Counted from the first letter of the stretch, positions 1 to 6,973 are shown. The stretch is 7,675 bases of DNA from Candidatus Omnitrophota bacterium (GCA_021735105.1 JAIPHS010000043.1:1-7675); one strand, 5' to 3'. A program made the numbers and translations. Notes: generated by a model from the letters alone, not told the origin.

Positions 1-31
1 CCGCTTACAAGATATGTCTTAAATTTTTCCC

Positions 32-583
32 CTACCATGTCTCAACAACTGCTTCGGTTATTCTGCGCGCTGTATCGTCAATCAGCTCGGCTTGAGCAGC
101 TACTTCACTTTTTTTATCTAAGAAAAAACTTGCCTGGCCGACAATATTTTTTTCCTGGAGTATTTCTCCTTCTGAGCTAATCAGCTTCATCTTTACATGC
201 AGGCGTAATCTCTGTTCTTCCGGATCATCACTATCGGTATATCTAAGGGTCTGGCGTTTATAATCAGTCACCTTACACTCTAACTTAAGTGCGCCTTCAG
301 GCTTGCTGACAACATTTAAATTACTTTGGATATTAAATTCTGAAACTAATTTATTGGTCAATCTATCTTCAATTAGTTTAGGATAGGCGGTATAACCGGA
401 ATATTTTCTGCTCTCTGAGGTTATACTTATTTTATTAACAACAGGCCTAATCCTTATCTTATCTTCCTTATATTTATAGCCTTTGGCTGAATACCCGCAA
501 CCGGCTAAAGCTATTAAACATACCAATAATAACTTATAACTTCCCGATACTCTTTTGTTTATGCTATTGCCTAGATTTAACAT
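32..583 (-). CDS. lptE: LptE-like LPS-assembly outer-membrane lipoprotein
   Basis: Complete 183-residue protein with a lipoprotein signal peptide: an N-region with K10, R11 and K17, a hydrophobic stretch at about 18-27, and the lipobox LAGC with the acylated Cys at 29, followed by GY as is common in LptE proteins. The mature part is a small alpha/beta domain ending in an amphipathic helix (DDTARRITEAVVETW), consistent with the LptE family. In that family LptE plugs the LptD barrel and helps place lipopolysaccharide in the outer leaflet. ATG is the only plausible start before the signal peptide, and a weak AGGT lies 7 nt upstream of it. The gene begins 5 nt after the bamD-like stop, so the two are almost certainly co-transcribed. 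LptE sequences diverge strongly; the family call rests on the signal peptide, size, CGY start and overall pattern. It could be another small outer-membrane lipoprotein. Confidence 0.72.
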   Translation of the reverse strand: MLNLGNSINKRVSGSYKLLLVCLIALAGCGYSAKGYKYKEDKIRIRPVVNKISITSESRKYSGYTAYPKLIEDRLTNKLVSEFNIQSNLNVVSKPEGALKLECKVTDYKRQTLRYTDSDDPEEQRLRLHVKMKLISSEGEILQEKNIVGQASFFLDKKSEVAAQAELIDDTARRITEAVVETW

Positions 584-588
584 GAATT

Positions 589-1539
589 TTACCTAGATTC
601 TGATAAATTATCTAATTCTTTAAGCATCTGTTTAGCCTTTTGATAATAAATAGTATCCGGATATTTTTTAATAACTTTTTCCAAATAAATTTTTGCACTT
701 TCAGGACGTTTTTGTTTTTTATAAAATAAAGCAATCTCAAATATTTTTTCAGCCTCTTTACTGCGTAGCTTAGCTAATTGTTCCTCTGCTTCTTTAGATA
801 TCTTTGCCTCAGGATGCTCCTTTATAAAATCATCTAAACTTTGAGTAGCTTTTTTAAGATAAGATGCATCATAATCAGCCCCGGGGAAAGCCTGGGCTGT
901 AGCTAAAGCCAGCTGATACTTTGCCGGAGTTGCCCAACGACTGTCTGAATAATCATCAATTACTTTTTGAAACGCCTCTCTTGCTTCTTTAAAGCGGCTT
1001 AATTGAAGAAAAATTACCCCTAGTTTATACTGAGCCCGGCAAGCATATTCAGAATAAGGAGTTTCTTCAACAATACTTTGAAATATCTGAACTGACGGAT
1101 GATTGACAAAATCATATATGGAGACCCCTAATAATTTTTTATTTTCTCGATTTAAAAAATACTCACCAATGTTATATTCTCTTTCTACAACTTCATTAAT
1201 TCGTTTGCTATTAGGATAGCTTTGAATTACTTTTTCAAAAGCCAGATAAGCCTCAAAAGGTTTATCTAATTCTTCTAAGGTTCTTCCTAAATAATATTGA
1301 GCTTCCGGAGCTTCCTTTGAATCAGGATAGTTAACAAGAAGCTTTTTAAAATCCTTATAAGCTTTCCTAAAACCACCTTCTTTAAAAGACTTGACAGCTT
1401 CTTTATATTGAAGAGTTGGAGTTGCTAATGCTGAATACTCAGGATTTTTCCATTTTTGAGTTTTAGGCGACCAAATCCAAAATGGATAAACGTCCAAACA
1501 AACAAAAGTAAGTATAAACAGAAAAATGAATTTAATCAT
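589..1539 (-). CDS. bamD: BamD-like TPR outer-membrane assembly protein
   Basis: 316-residue exported protein made mainly of tetratricopeptide repeats. A hydrophobic N-terminus (about 2-20) is followed by a Trp-rich stretch (WIWSP at 21-25, KW and NP at 29-33). TPR-like helix pairs are visible at about 44-75, 76-111, 167-200 and 262-296, several ending in the typical YPDS/YPNS/YSDS/YPDT turn, with less regular helices between. This is the pattern of BamD/YfiO, which scaffolds BamA in beta-barrel insertion. It is longer than E. coli BamD (about 245 residues). Cys14 lies in the signal region, but its context (TFVC) is a poor lipobox, so lipidation is uncertain. The ATG is supported by a strong promoter whose predicted +1 coincides with it. 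It is the first gene of an operon with the lptE-like gene. Alternative: a CpoB/YbgF-type periplasmic TPR protein. Confidence 0.75.
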   Translation of the reverse strand: MIKFIFLFILTFVCLDVYPFWIWSPKTQKWKNPEYSALATPTLQYKEAVKSFKEGGFRKAYKDFKKLLVNYPDSKEAPEAQYYLGRTLEELDKPFEAYLAFEKVIQSYPNSKRINEVVEREYNIGEYFLNRENKKLLGVSIYDFVNHPSVQIFQSIVEETPYSEYACRAQYKLGVIFLQLSRFKEAREAFQKVIDDYSDSRWATPAKYQLALATAQAFPGADYDASYLKKATQSLDDFIKEHPEAKISKEAEEQLAKLRSKEAEKIFEIALFYKKQKRPESAKIYLEKVIKKYPDTIYYQKAKQMLKELDNLSESR

Positions 1540-1545
1540 AGAGAA

Positions 1546-1574
1546 AATATATCAGAACCGGCCACCTTTGTCAA
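1546..1574 (-). promoter_or_regulatory. Sigma70-type promoter of the bamD-lptE operon
   Basis: Reading the minus strand, a perfect -35 TTGACA (1574-1569) is followed by a 17-nt spacer and the -10 hexamer TATATT (1551-1546), with TG one base upstream of the -10 (extended -10). Only 6 nt (TTCTCT) separate the -10 from the ATG at 1539, so the expected start of transcription is the A of that ATG and there is no room for a Shine-Dalgarno site. It lies between the comEC terminator and bamD, where a promoter is expected. Confidence 0.82.
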
Positions 1575-1590
1575 TCTATATGCAAAAACC

Positions 1591-1618
1591 TAAAAACTTC
1601 ACACCTTCGGGGTGTGAA
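1591..1618 (-). terminator. Rho-independent terminator after comEC
   Basis: A perfect 8-bp inverted repeat (TTCACACC/GGTGTGAA, 1598-1618) encloses a 5-nt loop. On the minus strand it is followed by GTTTTTA, giving a short U-tract. It begins 5 nt past the comEC stop codon and so closes the nfo-leuS-comEA-comEC unit. It sits just upstream of the bamD promoter, insulating the two operons. Confidence 0.85.
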
Positions 1619-1622
1619 ATGG

Positions 1623-3065
1623 TCAATTAGACCGAGGCCTATCCCCAATTAAAGATTTTCGCTTTAGAAATAAGACTATAGCGACAAATAACAATAAATA
1701 ATAGACGAAAATGCCTAGAGGAGAAAAAGAATAAGAAAGATAAGAGTAGGAAAAAGATCCAAAAAATTTTGCTAAGCTTTGAAAAATATAAACTAACCAA
1801 GATAAAACCGCTCCCAGGCTTTTGGCAAAAAAAGCTAAAGGCGAAAAAAGTATAAACAATAAATTCAAAAAAAGAATTAAAGTAAATACGGGTATTAAAA
1901 CAACATTGTAAAAAGCGCTTAATAGATAAATTTTGCCAAAATAAAATGATACAACCGGTAAGGTAAATACAATAACAAATAAAGAACAAAGAAAAATTTG
2001 TTTTAGATAATTAATCAAAAGATTATTTTGCTGCTTATAAGGAAAGACTTTAAATCCAAGGACAATCCCAAAAACTGCTAAAAAGGAAAGCTGAAACCCT
2101 ATGTCGTATATAATGGGCGGCGACAACAATACTAAAATCACTCCAGCTAAACCTAATGAATTCAATAATTCAACCCTTCTTTTAATAAAGAAGCCAAAAG
2201 CAAACACAAAATACATAATTACTGCTCTTTGAGTAGAAGGCCGGAAACCTGTAACAGCAATGTAAAAAAGAAGAAAAATTGACAAGATAAAAAGTATTGC
2301 CCTAAAGCTTATCTGAAAAAATCTTAAAAAATAAAATAAAATTAAAGAAATTAAACCGACATGTAAACCGCTTATCGCCAAAAGATGGGAAAGCCCGGCA
2401 TTTTGTATATATTCTTTCTCTTGGCCAATAAGTTCTTTTCTGCCTAAAAATATTGCGGCAAGAAAATTTTTTGCCCTCAAGCTGCAATTCTTCCTAAAAA
2501 GCTCCAGGCAATAATTATTAGTATGCTTAATTGCTTTTTCCCATAAAGATAAAGGCAGTTTTTTTATTTGAGTATCCTTTTTAACCCAGATATAGTAAAA
2601 ATCTTTACCATAGTAGCTGCGTTTTGACAGCTTTGCCCGAAACTCATACTTATTCAGATAACTCATCTTTTTCGAATAATCCATAACTTTTGCCTGAAAG
2701 TCTTGCCGGTATCCCCCAACCTTTATAACTTTTGCTAAAAAAGTATTTTTATTATTTTTTTCTTGAGGTAAAGTTACTGCTTTGACTGAAACATTTTGCC
2801 TTTCTTTAAAATAAATATTTTTTTGGCCAAAATTAGAGGAAATAAATAATAGCGCGCCTAAACAAATAATTAAAAAAGAAATGGAGAGATCTGAAGATAA
2901 AACTCTTTTTCTTTTAGATAAAAAATAAGTTAAACTATTAAATAAAATAAAAAGAAAAGCAAATAAAAAGTATAAAGAAAACAAGTCTCCCAAAACAATG
3001 CCGATAACAAGAAATATAAAAATAAGAAAATTAAATATCTTGGCTAATTCTTTCTGGCTATTCAT
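1623..3065 (-). CDS. comEC: ComEC/Rec2-type DNA-uptake channel, without the metallo-beta-lactamase domain
   Basis: 480-residue polytopic membrane protein. Hydrophobic helices near 11-50 and 60-75 precede a soluble OB-fold-like part (about 90-165, DUF4131 region). The Competence-domain membrane core spans about 195-467. Diagnostic motifs are present: GLSHLLAISGLHVGL (224-238), GFRPSTQRA (273-281) and GFQLSFLAVFGI (323-334). ComEC forms the inner-membrane channel through which single-stranded DNA enters the cytoplasm in natural transformation. Canonical ComEC proteins are about 700-800 residues and end in a metallo-beta-lactamase-fold domain. Here the protein stops after the last membrane helix with a short basic tail (KRKSLIGDRPRSN), a clean end rather than an obvious frameshift, and no such domain follows before the terminator. 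ATG start, 3 nt after comEA, with no visible Shine-Dalgarno. Confidence 0.92.
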   Translation of the reverse strand: MNSQKELAKIFNFLIFIFLVIGIVLGDLFSLYFLFAFLFILFNSLTYFLSKRKRVLSSDLSISFLIICLGALLFISSNFGQKNIYFKERQNVSVKAVTLPQEKNNKNTFLAKVIKVGGYRQDFQAKVMDYSKKMSYLNKYEFRAKLSKRSYYGKDFYYIWVKKDTQIKKLPLSLWEKAIKHTNNYCLELFRKNCSLRAKNFLAAIFLGRKELIGQEKEYIQNAGLSHLLAISGLHVGLISLILFYFLRFFQISFRAILFILSIFLLFYIAVTGFRPSTQRAVIMYFVFAFGFFIKRRVELLNSLGLAGVILVLLSPPIIYDIGFQLSFLAVFGIVLGFKVFPYKQQNNLLINYLKQIFLCSLFVIVFTLPVVSFYFGKIYLLSAFYNVVLIPVFTLILFLNLLFILFSPLAFFAKSLGAVLSWLVYIFQSLAKFFGSFSYSYLSYSFSPLGIFVYYLLLFVAIVLFLKRKSLIGDRPRSN

Positions 3066-3068
3066 TAG

Positions 3069-3398
3069 CTAAAATTTTATATAATTTTTCATAATTTTTG
3101 CTTTCTTTTTTCCGATACCTTTTACTTTTTTTAAATCATCAATTGTTTTAAAAGGCCCTCGAGCTTCTCTATATTCTATGATCTGCAACGATAGCACAGG
3201 GCCAATACCAGAAATTTCCTGAAGTTTATTTGAATCAGCTTTATTTATATCTATAATTTGGATTTGTTTACTAACAGGCTGGTGTGAAACAATAGTATCA
3301 TTTACCTCTAAATTAAAAAAACGGATTAATGTTCCTAAAAAAATAACACAAGCTATAATAATAACTACTTTCTTTTCTGGTGGGCTTAAGGAAAACAT
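3069..3398 (-). CDS. comEA: ComEA-like helix-hairpin-helix DNA receptor
   Basis: 109-residue protein with one N-terminal membrane segment (about 10-25, after PPEKK), a linker at about 27-47 and a C-terminal tandem helix-hairpin-helix domain. That domain starts at IDINKAD (49-55), has the two hairpins GIGPVLS (64-70) and GIGKKKA (94-100), and carries the family signature EYREARGPF between them. This is the ComEA architecture: a membrane-anchored or periplasmic protein that binds incoming double-stranded DNA and feeds it to ComEC. The immediately downstream comEC gene (3-nt gap) supports this role. It starts 7 nt after the leuS stop with no convincing Shine-Dalgarno (AAAAAGTT before the ATG), so translation probably depends on ribosomes finishing leuS. 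Length is typical for short ComEA proteins of diderm bacteria. Confidence 0.93.
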   Translation of the reverse strand: MFSLSPPEKKVVIIIACVIFLGTLIRFFNLEVNDTIVSHQPVSKQIQIIDINKADSNKLQEISGIGPVLSLQIIEYREARGPFKTIDDLKKVKGIGKKKAKIMKNYIKF

Positions 3399-3405
3399 TA
3401 ACTTT

Positions 3406-5838
3406 TTATATTACAATATTAACAATTTTTCCCTTAATATAGATAACCTTTTTAGGTTGACTGCCTGAGATAATTTTTTGTACTTTTTGAGCCTCTAAGG
3501 CTTTCTTTTCTACTTCTTCTTTTGATAAACTAAAATCAATAACCATCTTATCTTTTACTTTTCCGTTTATTAAAATTGCAATTTCTCCTTCTTCCTTTTT
3601 TAAAAATTTTAAATCAACTTCCGGCCAGCTACGGTCAAAAATAGTTCCTTTATTACCTAAGAGGCTATTAACTTCTTCACTAATATGGGGAGTAAAGGGA
3701 GCCAGGAGTAAAAAAACGGTATCAACAGCTTGAGCAAATATATCTTTTTTTATTCCAGCTTTAATTGATTTATAAATTTGGTTCACTAATTCCATAATTC
3801 TGCTTATTGCGGTATTAAATTGAAAATTACCTTCCAAGTCTTGGGTAACCTCTAATATGGTATAATGAACTTTTCGCAGAAGTATTTCTTCTTGATCAGG
3901 TTTAACCTGTTTTTCCTCTTTAAAATTGTTTAATCGGCCGACTAAACGCAGGACCCTTTGTAAAAATCGCCAACTACCCTGTAAAGCTTCATCCTGCCAA
4001 ATAGCTTCCTTTTGTGGAGGGCCCATAAATAAAATGTATAAACGCATAGTATCGGCGCCATATTTATCAATAATATAGTCAGGGGCAACTACATTACCTT
4101 TGGATTTAGACATTTTTGCCCCATCTTTTACAATCATACCTTGAGTAAATAATCTAATAAACGGTTCATCAAAACTTATTTCTTTCTGATCAGCTAAAAA
4201 CTTTGTTATAAAACGTGAATACATCAAATGCAAAATCGCATGTTCAACTCCGCCAATATATTGATCTACAGGCAGCCAATTATCAACATCTTCTCTCAAA
4301 AAAGGCATTTTCCCTTGACCAGGAGAAATATAACGAAGATAGTACCAACTTGAATCAACAAAGGTATCCATAGTATCTGTTTCTCTTTTTGCTTTGCCGC
4401 CACAATTTGGACATTTAGTTTGGATAAAGTCTTTACTGGCGGCCAAAGGAGATTCACCAGTCGGTAAAAATTTATCTACCTCAGGAAGCAATACAGGTAA
4501 ATCTTTTTCTTCTACTGCCACTTCTGTGCATTTTTTACAATATACTATCGGGATTGGTGCCCCCCAATACCTTTGCCTGGATACCAGCCAATCCTTAAGC
4601 CGAAAATTAATTTTCCTGGCCCCGACATTTTCTCGTTCCATAAAATCAGCTATTTTTTCTTTAGCAGCCTGAGAACTTAATCCATTAAAATCACCGGAAT
4701 TAATCAAACTACCCTCTCCCTCATAAACCTCTTCTTGATTGGCTGTTGGCTTTTTAATAACTTCTCTAATTGGTAACTCATATTTTTTAGCAAATTCAAA
4801 ATCTCTTTTATCATGAGCCGGAACAGACATGATCGCGCCAGTTCCATATCCAGAGAGTATATAGTTAGCAATCCAAATCGGAATCTTTTTTCCAGTCATA
4901 GGATTGATAGCAAATTTTTGAGTAAACATTCCTTTTTTTTCAAAATCTTGAGACCTAAGCAAAGAAGCTTCTTCTTTTTTAGTTTGACTTATAAACTTTA
5001 ATATTTCTTGCTTGTTATCCGAATCATCAATTAACTTAATCAGAGATGGATGCTGATAGTTTAAGGCTAAAAACGTAGCACCAAAGATAGTGTCTGCCCT
5101 GGTTGTAAAACAATCTAGGGGTTTATCCAGGCTTTTAACTGAAAATTTTATAGTCACCCCAACTGACCTTCCAATCCAATTCTTTTGCATCAATTTTACC
5201 CTTTGCGGCCATTCTTTTAGCTTATCTAAATCATCCAAGAGGCGCTGCGCATAATCAGTTATCTTAAAAAACCATTGTTTTAAGTTTCTTTGGATAATTT
5301 CATTAGAACACCTTTCACACCTACCTTCAATTACCTGTTCATTAGCTAAAACCGTTTTGCAAGATTCGCACCAATTAACCGGAGCTTCTTTTCTGTAAGC
5401 TAAGCCTTTTTTATAAAGTTTTAAAAATAACCACTGAGTCCAGCGATAATATTGAGGAAAACAAGTTGCAATCTCTTTATCCCAATCATAACTTATCCCC
5501 CAACTTTGCAGCTGCTCAGTTATACGTTTTATATTTTTTAAGGTCCAAGCGCGAGGATGAATATTACGTTTAATCGCCTGGTTTTCAGCCGGAAGGCCAA
5601 AAGCATCCCAACCCATAGGATTTAAGACATAATAACCTCTCATCCTTTTGTATCTAGCCACAGCATCTCCAATGATATAGTTACGCCCATGGCCAACGTG
5701 AAGTTCGCTGGAAGGATAAGGGAACATCACCAAGCAATAATATTTAGGTTTTTTAAGATTTTTGACGCAGACTTTAAATGTCTCGTTTTTCTGCCAAAAA
5801 TTTTGCCATTTTTTATCAATTTTCTTTGTATATTCCAT
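3406..5838 (-). CDS. leuS: Leucyl-tRNA synthetase
   Basis: Complete 810-residue class Ia synthetase that charges tRNA-Leu with leucine. The catalytic signatures are the HIGH-type motif HVGH (47-50, within PYPSSELHVGHGRNY) and KMSKS (575-579). Zinc ligand pairs occur as CESC (157-160) with CERC (174-177), and as CKKC (434-437) with CPNC (476-479). The editing (CP1) domain at about 225-415 has the Thr-rich TTRADTIFGATF (245-256) and GTGAIMSVPAHDKRDFEFA (332-350), whose Asp contacts mischarged aminoacyl ends. The anticodon-binding helical domain follows at about 620-740, then the C-terminal domain with INGKVKDK (757-764). Length is close to the usual bacterial size and no key residue is missing. 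ATG overlaps the nfo stop by 1 nt (TAATG), and a GGAGG sits 11 nt upstream inside nfo. Confidence 0.98.
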   Translation of the reverse strand: MEYTKKIDKKWQNFWQKNETFKVCVKNLKKPKYYCLVMFPYPSSELHVGHGRNYIIGDAVARYKRMRGYYVLNPMGWDAFGLPAENQAIKRNIHPRAWTLKNIKRITEQLQSWGISYDWDKEIATCFPQYYRWTQWLFLKLYKKGLAYRKEAPVNWCESCKTVLANEQVIEGRCERCSNEIIQRNLKQWFFKITDYAQRLLDDLDKLKEWPQRVKLMQKNWIGRSVGVTIKFSVKSLDKPLDCFTTRADTIFGATFLALNYQHPSLIKLIDDSDNKQEILKFISQTKKEEASLLRSQDFEKKGMFTQKFAINPMTGKKIPIWIANYILSGYGTGAIMSVPAHDKRDFEFAKKYELPIREVIKKPTANQEEVYEGEGSLINSGDFNGLSSQAAKEKIADFMERENVGARKINFRLKDWLVSRQRYWGAPIPIVYCKKCTEVAVEEKDLPVLLPEVDKFLPTGESPLAASKDFIQTKCPNCGGKAKRETDTMDTFVDSSWYYLRYISPGQGKMPFLREDVDNWLPVDQYIGGVEHAILHLMYSRFITKFLADQKEISFDEPFIRLFTQGMIVKDGAKMSKSKGNVVAPDYIIDKYGADTMRLYILFMGPPQKEAIWQDEALQGSWRFLQRVLRLVGRLNNFKEEKQVKPDQEEILLRKVHYTILEVTQDLEGNFQFNTAISRIMELVNQIYKSIKAGIKKDIFAQAVDTVFLLLAPFTPHISEEVNSLLGNKGTIFDRSWPEVDLKFLKKEEGEIAILINGKVKDKMVIDFSLSKEEVEKKALEAQKVQKIISGSQPKKVIYIKGKIVNIVI

Positions 5839-6689
5839 TACCTAAAAAGCCTCCGAACCATTTCTAAATTTTTTAAATCATCGTCTGATTTTTTTTTAGG
5901 AGTTTCTAAAATAAAAGTTGAATTCTTTAGTTTAAAATGGTTTAAAATAAGACGAAAACCATCCTTACCAATATTTCCCTCTCCAATATGAAAATGACGG
6001 TCCAAGCGTGAGCCTAATTCAACTTGGGTATCATTAAGGTGTACTACCTTTAACTTATCCATTTCAACCTCTTGGCCAATCTCTGAAATAAGCCCTTGGA
6101 GATTCTTTTTTTTATTTATCTGATAACCAGCCGCCCAAGCATGAGCTGTATCAAGGCAAACTCCCAAACGATTCTGCATTTTTATTCTATCAAAAATAAA
6201 TTTAAAATGAGAAAATTTATAACCCAGCCGACTCCCGCTTCCGGCAGTATTTTCAATAAGAACTTGAGTCTTTAAGCCCTTGGTATTTTTCAAAATCAAG
6301 TTCAAAGCTTCAACTATTCTTAAAAGACCGGCCTTTTCTGTGCTTTTTTTATAGGAACCCATATGAGTTACTAAATAATCTACACCTAACTTATCAGCTT
6401 CAGCTAAATCTTTGCTAAACTCTCTTATGGTTATTTTATGAAAACTTTCTTTCCCGGAAGCAAGATTAAGAAGATAAGGTGCATGAACAACGACCGGATC
6501 TATTTTTGATTTTTCTCTTTTTTTTCTAAATATTTCAATATCTTCCGGACTTAAAGATTTTCTTCTCCATTGCCGGGGATTACGGGCAAATATTTGCATA
6601 GTATTGCAGCCAAGCTTTTCTGCCCTCTCAATTGATTTATAAATTTTACCGGCAGCTGATACATGAACCCCTAATTTTATAATAATCAC
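5838..6689 (-). CDS. nfo: Endonuclease IV (AP endonuclease)
   Basis: 283-residue TIM-barrel nuclease that cleaves the backbone 5' to abasic sites in base-excision repair, using three zinc ions. The N-terminal KLGVHVSAAGK is typical. All nine metal ligands known from E. coli Nfo can be placed: H69, H109, E146, D180, H183, H217, D230, H232 and E262. The family blocks THMGS, IENTAG, CLDTAHAWAAGY, VHLNDT and DRHFHIGEG are intact. The start is GTG, directly after an in-frame TAG, and no other standard start lies between it and the LGVHVS block. The sequence before it (AAAGATAG) gives at best a weak Shine-Dalgarno. First protein gene of the nfo-leuS-comEA-comEC series, 48 nt downstream of tRNA-Leu, with no convincing promoter in that gap. 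Confidence 0.97.
   Translation of the reverse strand: MIIIKLGVHVSAAGKIYKSIERAEKLGCNTMQIFARNPRQWRRKSLSPEDIEIFRKKREKSKIDPVVVHAPYLLNLASGKESFHKITIREFSKDLAEADKLGVDYLVTHMGSYKKSTEKAGLLRIVEALNLILKNTKGLKTQVLIENTAGSGSRLGYKFSHFKFIFDRIKMQNRLGVCLDTAHAWAAGYQINKKKNLQGLISEIGQEVEMDKLKVVHLNDTQVELGSRLDRHFHIGEGNIGKDGFRLILNHFKLKNSTFILETPKKKSDDDLKNLEMVRRLFR
5850..5854 (-). promoter_or_regulatory. Ribosome-binding site of leuS inside the nfo 3' end
   Basis: GGAGG on the minus strand ends 11 nt before the leuS ATG, within the last codons of nfo. The spacing is a little long. It is the only strong Shine-Dalgarno core I see before any protein start in the window, and together with the TAATG overlap it suggests translational coupling of nfo and leuS. 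Confidence 0.55.
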
Positions 6690-6737
6690 CTATCTTTTTT
6701 TAATGGCCGATTTAATAAACAAAGTAAAAATAACGTA

Positions 6738-6820
6738 TGCCGGAGAAGGGACTTGAACCCTTACCTTCTTGCGAAGACGGGATTTTGAATCCCGCGCGTC
6801 TGCCATTCCGCCACTCCGGC
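6738..6820 (-). tRNA. tRNA-Leu(CAA)
   Basis: Reading the minus strand from 6820, the acceptor stem GCCGGAG pairs with CTCCGGC and is followed by discriminator A. The anticodon stem CGGGA/TCCCG encloses the loop TTCAAAA with anticodon CAA (6787-6785), which reads UUG leucine codons. A long variable arm (TCTT/AAGA hairpin) marks a class II tRNA. The T arm AAGGG/CCCTT encloses TTCAAGT. CCA is not encoded: the bases after the discriminator are TAC. Same strand as, and upstream of, nfo and leuS. Confidence 0.97.
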
Positions 6821-6827
6821 TATAAAG

Positions 6828-6856
6828 TCCATAGTCAATAGCTATCTTTGGGACAA
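6828..6856 (-). promoter_or_regulatory. Possible promoter of tRNA-Leu
   Basis: On the minus strand, TTGTCC (6856-6851) and TATGGA (6833-6828) are separated by 17 nt. The -10 lies 7 nt before the mature tRNA 5' end, so the leader would be about 1 nt. The -10 is a poor match to consensus, so this is tentative. It would also drive nfo and leuS if they are co-transcribed with the tRNA. Confidence 0.3.
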
Positions 6857-6906
6857 GGCTTTCCTACCCTTATTTTATCCTTTAACTTTACAATAAAACT
6901 ATGGAG

Positions 6907-6940
6907 CCAAATCCCCACCGCGTAGGCGGGGATTGGTTTT
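6907..6940 (+). terminator. Terminator-like hairpin in the inter-tRNA spacer
   Basis: A GC-rich inverted repeat stands out in AT-rich sequence: CCAAATCCCCACC (6907-6919) pairs with GGCGGGGATTGG (6925-6936), with one A/C mismatch and one bulged A, around loop GCGTA. TTTT follows on the plus strand; the minus strand has no T-run after it. It therefore looks like a plus-strand rho-independent terminator, but no plus-strand gene is recognised upstream. An alternative inner fold is CCGC/GCGG with loop GTAG. The rest of the 192-nt spacer holds the promoters listed and nothing else I recognise. Confidence 0.5.
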
Positions 6941-6973
6941 AATCAATATAACAATGCTATTTATCTTTGTCAA

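Noticed and set aside
9..28. A small inverted repeat (AAGA/TCTT) followed by a T-run on the plus strand near the window start.
   Set aside because: The stem is only 4 AT-rich base pairs and the T-run points the wrong way to terminate the bamD-lptE operon. Not a credible terminator.
1639..2487. Minus-strand alternate-frame ORFs inside comEC (1639-1989 and 2302-2487), the first rich in hydrophobic residues.
   Set aside because: The hydrophobicity reflects T-rich codons of the membrane protein read out of frame; comEC itself is continuous with all motifs.
4394..5991. Open reading frames on the plus strand opposite leuS and the end of nfo (4394-4672, 4813-5001, 5689-5991).
   Set aside because: They lie antisense to highly conserved coding sequence, their translations show no domain pattern, and no promoter or Shine-Dalgarno is evident.
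6690..6737. A possible separate promoter for nfo in the gap after tRNA-Leu.
   Set aside because: AT-rich hexamers occur (TTAAAA, TTGTTT) but none have proper spacing; co-transcription with tRNA-Leu explains the layout better.
6901..6942. A 13-codon plus-strand ORF (ATG at 6901, MEPNPH...) with a TACAAT hexamer exactly 6 nt upstream, mimicking the leaderless layout seen elsewhere.
   Set aside because: The ORF is mostly the hairpin itself, no -35 or TG element accompanies the hexamer, and such a short peptide has no independent support. Likely chance, though a transcript end at 6901 would revive it.
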